The notes below the pieces were generated by a model. The model was not told the DNA's origin and did no database searches. It saw only the letters and a program-made list of their open reading frames with translations. 64,000 nucleotides of DNA, taken from contig NC_087062.1 of NCBI RefSeq assembly GCF_963678635.1, positions 87,703,845 to 87,767,844 of the forward strand, given 5' to 3'. The position numbers and the translations under genes were made by a program. Below, one piece after another: positions 33,107-41,852 of this stretch (its first letter is position 1; every line of letters starts with the position of its first letter). The DNA comes from Symsagittifera roscoffensis. Its lineage: Eukaryota; Xenacoelomorpha; Acoela; Convolutidae.

Positions 33107-34155
33107 TGGCGCAACCAGAAGTTCCTGTGAATGAAGACAGGACTGACCTGTTAGGTATTCCTCCTTTTTGGGCGAAACCTTCGATCAACCCGCCGTTCCT
33201 TTGGGAATCTTGGATTGGGCAATTCTTCCTGGCAGTTGGGCTGAAGGATAATATAAATCCTCAGGATCTTTTAGTGGAACCCGCGGAGGTCATCGACGAA
33301 CCCCCTCCGAGAGCAGAGTCCGTAGGTGCCACGGAAGACGCTGGGGAGGCGAATGCCCGCATCCTCCGAGATCAAGCGCCGGTTCGTAGAATCAATGAAT
33401 TGAATATCGAGCGCAGAAAAAAAGGCCCTCGAATTGGTCTGAACTGGTTTTATCACGAAGCTGAAGCCCGTCTTTGGGAAATGAAGGAATTTTCGTTTTG
33501 GGAAATGAAGGAAAGCGACCCGCACACGGACATTAGCGTTACTCCTTTTCGTGAATTTCACATTGCTTGCGAGACGCTGTTCAAGATAGAACGCGATTAT
33601 ACTCATGAGCGTATCAAACTGTATAACACTATATTCATGTTGGAAAACGAAACGTTCTCTTCTTTTTACGCTCGTCTCAGTGCTCAGATCGCTTTGTGTA
33701 ATTGGCCCAATGCTCAAGAGAGGGATTCTTTGAAAGATCTTTTCATCGGACGAATCCGTGATGTGGATGTTTAGCAACAACTAATTAAGGCAAAAGTAGA
33801 CTTGGATGACACTTTTAAACTCGCTCTGGAGTGCGAAAAAGGGGCCAGTACGTCGGCTCAGTTCCACAAACTACTCCCGCACAATCAGTTCTCCAGCACC
33901 ATAAAAGTTAAACAAGAGCCTACTTTCTCAATCCAGTCGTCTCGAGGAAAACGTAATTCTCCTCAGAACCAATTTAATCGACAAAACGCGCAAAGTAACA
34001 AAGGCAACAAAGCATGCTATTTCTGTGGCAATCCTTTTACCCCGGAACATAGAAGGTCGTGTCCAGCTCGAGAGGTTACATGTAACCTTTGTAAGAAACG
34101 AGGTCACTTTGCCAAATGTTGTAACTTATCAAAACGGTGTGTAATTTTTGGTTGA
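33106..34155 (+). pseudogene. E3 gag (start codon lost, one internal stop)
   Basis: One frame runs 33106-34155, broken only by TAG at 33772-33774. It begins TTG-GCG-CAA where E2 and E4 have ATG-GCG-CAG, so the start codon is mutated. Capsid-type blocks (FSSFYARLSAQIALCNW, SLKDLFIGRIRD) are followed, after the stop, by ALECEKG and two zinc knuckles: CYFCGNPFTPEHRRSC and CNLCKKRGHFAKCC. The stop replaces a sense codon within the capsid/nucleocapsid link and is probably a nonsense mutation. Confidence 0.88.
33107..33121 (+). promoter_or_regulatory. E3 tRNA primer-binding site
   Basis: TGGCGCAACCAGAAG follows the 5' LTR directly. TGG pairs with the CCA end of a tRNA, and TGGCGCA(G) fits the 3' end of arthropod-type tRNA-Ser (recalled, not searched). 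E2 and E4 have TGGCGCAG at the same place. It overlaps the second base onward of the gag start codon. Confidence 0.65.
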
Positions 34156-34580
34156 CGATAATGAGGAAGTGGCAGACCCCCTCATCGATTGTAACTTTAT
34201 AGACGCTGATTACAATAGTGGACCGGAGTACGGTGTGTTGCAATTAGAAAATGCTGTCAGGATTGATAGTATCGAGCTCCTAAAGTCAAACAAAGGGAAA
34301 CCAAGAAGCCTCAGTATCCAATTGCGTACTGGACAGAGTTTCTTTTACTCAACTGTAGACACAGGAAGTCCTCAACAAACGAACTTGTGACTTAATACTT
34401 CAGCGTAACCCGTCTAATCAATTCCGAGATATTACGCGATACCTTATAGATACTCTGTATGTTGATTATAATAAGAAACCGATTCGTCTTCTTGGCTCAA
34501 TTAATTTTCCGATCTCTTCTAGTGGTTAGAAAGCAAAGAAAGCTTGTTTTCTTGTTTCCGAGAATAGAACCCGAAATCTG
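34148..34580 (+). pseudogene. E3 protease region
   Basis: A +1 frame relative to gag begins at the gag end and contains STVDTGSPQQTN, with the intact D-T-G aspartic protease triad. The frame stops at 34388-34390. Sequence related to the rest of the protease continues in the third frame (RYLIDTLYVDYNKKPIRLLG) with a TAG near 34527 before the reverse transcriptase. Confidence 0.8.
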
Positions 34581-36284
34581 TTGGGCTTAGATTTGCAAGA
34601 TCAATTAGGTGTGGTGACTACTCAACTAAGGGCAGAACCCGTACAGCAGCTTGAAGTTAAGGATCAAGACCCGATTTCCGATTATTGGAGGTCTTTCTTT
34701 GCCAAGAAATACGCTCATGTGTTTAGTCGATTAGGAAGATCCAAGAACCACAAAATATTCACAAATTTTAAGTACCCTCTGGTACCGCGTCAAGTTAAAG
34801 GACGTAAAGTCCCGATTCATATCCAGGACAGAGTTGCTAATGAGATCAAACAGTTGGTGAAGCAGGGTCACATTGAGAAACTGGATAAATGTACGACCAA
34901 TTATTTCACAGCGCCCATTGTATTGACAGCCAAGAAGGATGGCTCGATCAATCTTGCCTTAAATGCCAAGCCAATGAATGCGCAAATCTGGAAGAATAAA
35001 TACCAGATGCCAAACATTCATGAGCTTATTGATTCGGCGGCTCAGCTAATCACCAAGGATGTACCTGGAAAGCTTTGGTTTACCTCATTAGATTTGAAGT
35101 ACGCTTTCAGTCAGTTGCCTCTATCGTCAGTTACCCATTGTCACTGTAATTTTAATATCTTTTGTGGGGATGCTACGGGGACCTCTAGGTTCAAGACTGG
35201 GTTCTATGATTTGACAGATATACCAACCGAGTTCCAGAAGGCGATGGACTGTACCTTACAAGGATTAGAGGGTGTAATTTGTTACTTGGACGATATCTTA
35301 GTAGTCACGAAGGGAGACGTTCAAGAACATAACAACTTGGTCGAGAAGGTGATGCAGAGGCTCGATGCAGAAGGCTGGGCACTGAAGCTTAGTAAGTGTG
35401 AATTATCGGTAAACCAGTTAACTTGGTTAGGTTACGTTATAAATGAGGACGGTTATTCTCCCAAATTTTCAAAGATTGACGCGATCCAATCACTTAAACC
35501 CCCAGGAACTTTGAAGCAGCTTCGTTCATTTATGGGAACGCTAAATCATCTACAACGGTTTATACCTGACTTACATATTTATACAGTTCATTTTTGGCAA
35601 TCCTTAAAGGCATGTAACAAACAGTCTTTTCGGTGGGGTGAGGAACAAGATAATGCCTTCAAGAGCATAATCAACCTGGTGGCTAAAATTCCCAGTTTGT
35701 TCCATTATGATTCTTCGAAAAAGTCTGGAGTAAAATGTGACGCTAGTCATAACGGACTAGGAGCATGTCTTGAGCAGGAGATTGAACCGGGAGTTTGGGC
35801 TCCAACTGCGTTTGCTTCGCGTTTTCTCAATAATGCAGAAACGAAGTATAGTGCAAATGAATTAGAGTTGTTGGCAATCGTTTGGGCGTGTGAACACTTT
35901 CGTACGTATTTGTTGGGTAATCGTTTTCAAGTGTTGACGGACCATAAAGCCATTATTTCGACATTGAGTGCAAATTATAATAACAAGTTTTATCAGTCGC
36001 GCCTTTCGCGTTGGGCGGATCGGTTGTTACCCTTTGATTTTGAAGTTATTCATGTCCCTGGGGTTATATTAGGCATTGTAGACTATTTGTCCCGCTATCC
36101 TACTTTTTCAGCTCCAGCACCTTCGATTTATGATGAACTTTTTGTTGTTAAGTCCATTGAGGCTTTTAATTCAGCCTTGACATTTATAAATTCATTTAAC
36201 GTGATTCATTCAGACGACGGTTTATGTTCTTCGTCGCAAGAGGGCGTTGCTCCTCATACTCGGAAATTTTCCTTGTCTTCGTGA
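34581..36284 (+). pseudogene. E3 reverse transcriptase and RNase H (open frame)
   Basis: A 567-codon open frame holds the RT blocks TAPIVLTAKKDGSINLALNAK-like, KNKYQMPNIHELID, LWFTSLDLKYAFSQLPL (first catalytic Asp) and VICYLDDILVVTKGD (YLDD box). The C-terminal RNase H has VKCDASHNGLGACLEQ, FASRFLNNAETKYSANELE and LTDHKAI. A tether (SRLSRWADRLLPFDFEVIHVPG) ends the RNase H. All catalytic residues I can see are intact. The enzyme would copy element RNA to DNA and degrade the template, but the flanking domains are broken. The listed start is a frame edge rather than a native start. Confidence 0.9.
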
Positions 36285-36553
36285 AAATTTTCACCGGTAG
36301 GGCTGTTTTAAAACCAACTCGTCCTGCCAACCAATCAGATCACGTTACGCAAATACGCGCTTCAAGTTTTTCACCGAGAGAGGGCGTTATATTATGCTGT
36401 TCAAGTGTCGACCAATCAGCAACGGGTATGCAAATCAATAATCGTAGACCGCTATCGCTCGCTCTAAATCATTGTCTCCGAGCTGAGTTGCTAAAAGACA
36501 GTCACAACTCTCTCTTCTCATCTTTTTCTTATATAACAACTCATAGTCACATC
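36285..36553 (+). promoter_or_regulatory. Promoter-like insert between RNase H and integrase of E3
   Basis: This segment has no similarity to pol. In order it carries a 14-bp palindrome GTGAAAATTTTCAC (36281-36294), CCAATCAG at 36331-36338 and again at 36412-36419, the octamer ATGCAAAT at 36428-36435 and TATATAA at 36530-36536, 18 bp before an ATG at 36554. CCAAT boxes plus octamer plus TATA is the layout of replication-dependent histone promoters. No histone-like frame follows. It may be a captured cellular promoter or an internal promoter of the element. Confidence 0.45.
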
Positions 36554-38598
36554 ATGAACTCCTCGAATCCTATCCTACCACCAGATACTTTCCCTCAACC
36601 TACTGCCTACGACTTACATTCTACACTTGTTCATCCCCCTGACTCACAACCACTACTCAACTCGACGGCGGAACAAACTGACCTCCTCTCATTTGTGGAA
36701 AACTTTCTTTTGAGTTCGCCGAACTTCAAACGACTGAGCCCGCGTCCCACAATGAGATCTCGTCAGGTGCGACAGCATAATCGGACCCGAGAGCGTGCAG
36801 CAAAAACTCGTTTTGTTGCCGCCAGGACCGTCTCCAGAAAGGAGGGACACAGCCAACTTTTGGAGGCTATGAGGAGGTGCCGCTTATCGCGACCGCGAAA
36901 AATTCATACCGCTGCCAAAGTTGGCGTGTTTGCTTATAAAGGAGGTAAACCTATCCTCTCAAAGTCCAAGAAAGAAATTGTGGGACTACCAGGTTTGTTC
37001 GACGCCAATCTTGTAGCAGAGCTCACGGAGGAAGATCGTTTCCTGGGCCCGATGAAACGGGCTATTATCAATAAGGATGTTACCAGCTTCAACAAACTCG
37101 GGGCCTACATGGCTCAATTCTGACCCAAGGCAGCGGTTGTCAATAATTGCGTGATAATTGACAACAAACTGGCAATCCCCGAAGCTTTGAGGCAAGCTAT
37201 CCTCGCTCGTCTTCATCGGTCTCATCCCGGACAAGAGGCCATGATGTCAGCCTCAGAGTTTATTTGGTACCCGTTTTTAAACCGACAGATTGTCGAAACC
37301 TGTGAGAAATGCCGCGAATGCACGTTGTATGGTAAGAACCTTAAGCCTGTTAAAACTTTTCATACCGCTCAACCTTTACTTAATTTAACGGGGCCAAATC
37401 AGGAATTGCAGTTAGATTTGTTGGTCAGATTTGCTATTTTGGATGACAAAGGTGTGAAGATATTCCTTTTAGTAGCTACTGATCGTTTCTCGAAATTTCC
37501 TTCCGTTCTTATTGCGAAAACTACTGGGGCTAAAAAGGTTACTAAATTCCTTGAATCTTACATCCGTATTCATGGCTTACCTCAATCTATCAGGACTGAT
37601 CATGGCTCTGGGTTTAAAAACGATTTAGTACATTAATTTTGTTCTAGTAGAGTTATTAAACATATCCTTTCACCCGTTGGAGATCATCGAGGTTCTGGTC
37701 TAGTTGAACGTATGATACAGACTATAAAACGCAAATTGGGCACGGAGAAACTTGATCCTAATTTTGATAATTTTAAAGAGAACCTCCATCGGATGCTTGA
37801 AGACATTCGCAAGAGTAATCATTCTGTACTTAAGAAGTCGCCTTTTGAGCTGCATTTTGGACGTAAGCCAAATACCGAATGGTCACAGGATTTTCAAAAT
37901 GTTGTTAATTCTGATACTTCAGCACAAAGACTTGAGCACAACCTCTTAACGCCGGATCAAATTGCTAGCAGGACTACAGTCGTGATCGTGCCAAGGTGGT
38001 GCCGAGAGGAAGTGCCAGCCCTCCGATTGCCCCACGTTTCAACCCCATGTTTTCTCTGCAGGGTAATGTTGCTGAGAGTGAGCCTTACAAAGCGCTATCT
38101 GATCTTGCTCGGGCGGCCAATATATGGACACAGAATAAGAGAAACCTTCCGCCGGATGGGGGCAAACGAGTCTTTCAAGAGTTGTCGAGTCGTCACTCAG
38201 ATTTGGCTCATTCGCTCAAAAAAGGCCTTTCCCGCAAAACACTGTGTTTTGCGGCGGATCGATCAGGTCCTACGTCCCCAGGAGCTCAGGCAAGTTCCCG
38301 TCGTTTACCGACTATACAACCCCGTCGCCTGTCAAAAACAAGTAAATTGGAAACCGTTCTCTTATCCGATCCTAGCCGTGTTAGAGTATTTAGGAAAATT
38401 ATAGATCGTCAGTCCGGTAAACCTCTTTTTAAGCCTGCAAAATTCAAGAATACTCGCATTACCGATCACACTTATGTTACTGACAAAGGAAAAATTTATC
38501 GAAAAAACCATGTTTGTCTTAAGCCTAACTTCCGTAATAACATTCCAGCAACTCAAAGCACATTAGGGGATCGCCTCCAAACACCGGGACCGACTTAA
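36554..38598 (+). pseudogene. E3 integrase with N-terminal linker (two stops, one frame change)
   Basis: From the ATG at 36554, a Pro/Ser- then Arg-rich linker of about 150 residues leads to LPGLFDANLVAELTEED. TGA at 37121 and TAA at 37634 interrupt the same frame. The integrase zinc domain (RLHRSHPGQEAMMSASEFIW, CEKCREC), core (LQLDLLV, VATDRFSKFPS, RTDHGSGFKND, SPVGDHRGSGLVERMIQT) and C-terminal domain (HTYVTDKGKIYRKNHV, after a frame change near 37985) follow. The D, D and E catalytic positions are all visible. It inserts element DNA into the genome when intact; here it is dead. Confidence 0.85.
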
Positions 38599-39288
38599 CG
38601 TAGTGTGGGGAAAAAGCTAGTTACTCGTTCCTCTCAACCAACTCTGTTAGAGAAACGCCCGGATAACCCTAGCGTATCACAGCCAATGGTGGTGGATCTC
38701 ACAGCTGACTCGTCTAGTGAAGGCTCATCTGGTCAGAATACTCTGCAGGTGTTTCGGGAATCTACCCCAGTGGAGAAGCGACCAAGGCTACAGGATGATT
38801 TGCCGCCAGTCACGTTTGCTGACTCGTCTTTTACTCCGAACCAGTCTACAATGGATACTATTGTCTCTTCCCGCCTATCACACAGTCTGTTAATCCTACA
38901 GTAGTGAATGCCCGATCTGAGTTTTCTTCACCTGCTGATGTCTCTCCCGAGGGTTTTGTTCAACCAGCACAACATGTACCTTCAGAATCATATTCGTCAT
39001 ATCCTTCTTTCTCTCCCAGCTCAGCCTGTAGTGGATGACTCGGAAGCTGTCAGGACTTCATCACGTAGCAAGAAGGCTACGAAATTCTTTGGGGATCCTT
39101 TACGGCACTCCGTTAAAATTGTGGAAGAGGATACATTATTGGGGGAGGAGGCTTGTGACTTACCCTCTCAGAGCATTTTACCGTCCTCGCATTCACCTAT
39201 AAGGCCACTTATTTGTGACCGACCTCAACTGGTTCCGCTGGAGGCGTCATTCTCCTCGTTGATCAATAAAACTCAAGATGAAAATTGA
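38599..39288 (+). pseudogene. E3 hydrophilic region after integrase
   Basis: One frame with two stops (38596-38598 and near 38902) encodes Ser/Pro-rich, acidic and basic patches (VVDLTADSSSEGSSGQ, RTSSRSKKATKFFGDPLR). The S-R-S-K-K..F-G-D motif resembles the extreme C-terminus of some metazoan gypsy pol proteins. A parallel frame near 38870-39020 looks like the original continuation, implying local frameshifts. It has no membrane segment, so nothing here indicates an envelope gene. Confidence 0.6.
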
Positions 39289-39454
39289 CTGTCTATCTAT
39301 TAAACTATCCAAAACTTTTGCAAAATTTTATACAAATCTTTATTTTAACACCCTGCATTTTTGAGGGATAGAGGTGCTATCTATCTAATGCCCATCTGGG
39401 TGCAGTTTGTTGATTACAAAAAAATTGATTTCTTTTTCAAAAATTTTCCCTTCC

Positions 39455-39462
39455 GCGGGGAA
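39455..39462 (+). promoter_or_regulatory. E3 polypurine tract
   Basis: GCGGGGAA sits directly before the 3' LTR start TGTCACGAGG, the expected place for plus-strand priming. E5 has GAGGGGGGAA at the same position. Confidence 0.7.
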
Positions 39463-39771
39463 TGTCACGAGGTGACCTTCGGTACCTCGCTTACTCGTTG
39501 CCTTTTTGCAGCCATGCTGCTGATTTCACTACCAGTTGTGTTCAAGGCCACTGGCTTGGCCTATATTGAGTATTACGCTGTGCGTGGTCACTCTGTTGTT
39601 TTGATACATCGTTTGCTAGATGCAAATTTATTCTGAATCTTATTCTATGTTTCCTCTTAGTCACAGCGTGACTAACAAATATTAAATTGGAACCAAGAAT
39701 CTAAATAACTAATTTATCAATTCACTATCACGAACAACCAAGTTTTGTTCTTCAAGTCTCGGCAAATGTCA
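39463..39771 (+). repeat. E3 3' LTR
   Basis: It starts TGTCACGAGGTGACCTTCGG and ends CTCGGCAAATGTCA. CGAGGT..ACCTCG forms a perfect 6-bp stem near its start. It matches the 5' LTR over its whole length with about 17 visible differences, mostly substitutions plus one short indel. Confidence 0.88.
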
Positions 39772-40315
39772 GCAGCAAGCAATTTAAAAAAAAACGAGCC
39801 AAAAAGGCGTTTGATCCACTTTTTGAAAAAATGTCGACCAAAAATTGCGTTTTTTCGGCGCCCACTTTCCCCTCAAAACGCCCCCCCCCCTTTGCTATTA
39901 TTTTAAGACATCAACTGTTGGCTGACCAACCATAAACTTTTTATAGGGGAGCTTTTGGCGCCAATATATTCTAATATTGGCGCCAAAAGCTCCCCTATAA
40001 AAAATTTATGGTTGGTCAGTTCAACCCCCCCCCCCCTCCCTTAAATCTGCTGCAGAAGCCCAAAGTTTCAATCTGCTTCTGCTGTTTACAGAGATTTTCA
40101 GGCACTAAGTACAACTCTCTGGCGCTCTTGAATTAAATGACCAAACGACGCACGGAATCCACTTTTGGCAATTTTTATTCGGCTATGTTTTTATATAACT
40201 ATAGAAACTAAAAAAAGCTATTTCATTCATTTATTACTTAAAACTTAAAATTGCAACTTCTAAGTCCCGTGGCTTTAGTTTTGAGTTTTAAAAATATTGC
40301 AGAATAGACTGTTAC
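39772..40315. other. Gene C intron, part near exon 2
   Basis: Non-coding. It includes C-rich tracts near 39884-39895 and 40025-40037 that flank a 98-bp palindrome, and sequence related to the dispersed repeat at 7000-7160 in reverse. Confidence 0.5.
39922..40019. repeat. Near-perfect 98-bp palindrome (46-bp arms)
   Basis: Arms 39922-39967 and 39974-40019 are reverse complements at 45 of 46 positions around the loop ATTCTA. The inner stem is TTTTGGCGCCAATAT and ATATTGGCGCCAAAA. It lies in the gene C intron between two C-tracts. It could extrude a cruciform or be a foldback relic. Confidence 0.88.
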
Positions 40316-40816
40316 CGGTCATCGTCCTTGGCGCCCACCATGTTTTTGAGCTGAGTCCACATCGTGCCTGTAGTTATATCCTGTCCAGTTATCACGATGG
40401 ACCTGCCGGACGACTCTTCCGACAGCATTCGGAACTGGATCTCGAAAGACCTGAACATCTCCGGCTGGTTTTTCATCGTCGATTCCAGCTTCGCACATGT
40501 AACATTGTCTTTACAGGTGATTTCAAGTTGAACGTCATCAGGCAAGTTTATGACTGGTTTCCAATGATCGGGCACAGAATACTCTTCGGCTAGCTGACCC
40601 AGCGTGTAAAACAGTCTGATCTGTTCAATAGGCATCATCTCTATTTTATCTTGCTGCACGTCATAGCCTTGTTTCAACAGGTAGAGATAGACTGTCTCCT
40701 GTACGATTGGCATCCAAAGCATAACGTCGAAAATGAGCACGTGGGTTTTGGTTAGGGGCTTGTAGAGTGTCCTGGCTGTTTTGGGTTTCAGGTGGCCCAG
40801 TGGGAGCACGTAGAAC
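40316..40816 (-). CDS. Gene C, exon 2
   Basis: Acceptor GATGCTTACAG then G-TTC-TAC gives RFYVLPLGHLKPKTART, and donor GACCG|GTAAC closes the exon in phase 2. Residues 63-229 include IEMMPIEQIRLF, ITCKDNVTCAKLESTM (a Cys pair also present as DCADEASCQELQ in gene A) and IQFRMLSEESSGRSIVITG. The whole exon aligns with the second half of gene A exon 1. The 9.7-kb intron that follows holds retrotransposon E3. Confidence 0.85.
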
Positions 40817-41282
40817 CTGTAAGCATCATGAAGTCGTTATCAGCTCTTTTTTGACCCCGCTGCAACATTTGAAAATCAACTTAAGCAATTAACTCTCGTG
40901 GGCAAAATAAAACGCAAATTTAGATGATAACTCTCGATCTTTTTAATGTCATTTTATTACATTTATTGAGAAACTTTGCCAGATTGAACAAATTGACCAT
41001 TTTTTCATTTGTTCTTCAATCCGTGTAGCTAAAAATTTAGCCATATTAGCATGTAAATGCATTCTGAAGACGGAAACGCTGGATTGGGTTCACTCTTTTT
41101 CGCTCTTTTACGTTCGCACTGCCACAAGCAGACTTCAAATTGTTCTTAAATTCGGCATGCATGATAATTACTCAAGTTCAAATTCATTTGGTGTTAACCT
41201 AGAACCCAGAAGACTCGAAGATCCACTAAATCGGCAAAATCTATTTTTTCGGCAGCGGGGTGGGGGGGGGGGAGTGGCGTAC

Positions 41283-41470
41283 CTTTGTGACGTTTTGTCG
41301 ACGTCCCTCCAAACTGAGAGTTTTCCCGGTCCAAAGGGAACAATTGCCACAATTTCTGAAGACACTTCAGTATCTTGTAGAGACCGTTTTGTTTTCGTAC
41401 CATTCACAAGGCAAACAGCAAGAAGAAGGAGCACACTGGCTGCTGTTGCTGATGAAAATGGAAACGCCAT
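41283..41470 (-). CDS. Gene C, exon 1: signal peptide
   Basis: It starts at the ATG at 41470, sixteen bases after an acceptor-like GGTTTTTTTCAG, and ends CAAAG|GTACG in phase 2. MAFPFSSATAASVLLLLAVC leads into LVNG as a strong signal peptide, followed by KTKR (possible processing site) and SSEIVAIVPFGPGKLSVWRD, which aligns with STEIIASVRFGQTKLAVWQD of gene A. An upstream in-frame ATG at 41500 lies before the acceptor and is unlikely to be used. A C/G tract lies a few bases into the following intron. Gene A lacks the intron after this exon. Confidence 0.82.
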
Positions 41471-41485
41471 GGAAAAATTGTTATT

Positions 41486-41498
41486 CCTGAAAAAAACC
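41486..41498 (-). promoter_or_regulatory. Acceptor-like site just upstream of gene C start
   Basis: On the minus strand TTTGGTTTTTTTCAG ends at 41487, leaving a 16-base leader before the ATG. It is a strong consensus acceptor and, like the one before gene A, fits spliced-leader addition or a 5'-UTR intron. Confidence 0.5.
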
Positions 41499-41852
41499 AA
41501 ATCGATGAAAAAGGTACTCCAAAATTCTGTTTAATTGTGAGTTGAAATAGCCAGTTTGATTAATGGATATCTAGCACCTTGAGTTAATGTGGTTGTAGAA
41601 GAACACTAAACATATAGATGCACAAATGATAATAAGTAGGCCGAAAAATGTATTTCCAGACAACTATATTAATAGCCAGTTGCTGTGCAAGTAACCCAGA
41701 AGGATCCGACCATATTCTTAAAAAAACTGGTAGAAATAATTTCTTTTCTTTCATATGGTATCCTTTTGAGGGCGTGTTGTGATAAGAGAACCTAAGCAAA
41801 GGCTAGAAAATTATCATATTGACCAATTGCAAAATATTATCAAAACGAACAA

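Larger units (their letters stand above)
32796..39771 (+). mobile_element. Ty3/gypsy-type LTR retrotransposon E3, both LTRs present, ORFs broken
   Basis: LTRs at 32796-33106 and 39463-39771 bound gag, protease, reverse transcriptase, RNase H, integrase and a hydrophilic C-terminal region, in that order. Flanking bases ACAGC and GCAGC (4 of 5 the same) look like a target-site duplication. The LTRs differ at roughly 5-6 percent of sites by eye, so the insertion is not recent. Gag, protease, integrase and the 3' region carry stops or frame changes. It lies antisense inside the gene C intron between exons 2 and 3. Confidence 0.92.

Noticed and set aside
33106-33774. TAG followed by CAA CAA in E3 gag as programmed readthrough
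   Set aside because: The stop is inside the capsid/nucleocapsid region before the zinc knuckles, the related E2 gag reads through the same place with a sense codon, and the bases after it do not fit the CARYYA readthrough context. A nonsense mutation is simpler.
34140-34160. Programmed +1 frameshift between E3 gag and protease
   Set aside because: E1 keeps knuckles and protease in one frame, and E3 has other accidental frame changes, so I treat this as decay; intact copies would decide.
38599-39288. Envelope-like third gene in E3
   Set aside because: The region is hydrophilic with no signal peptide, membrane span or cysteine pattern, and it resembles the tail of pol.
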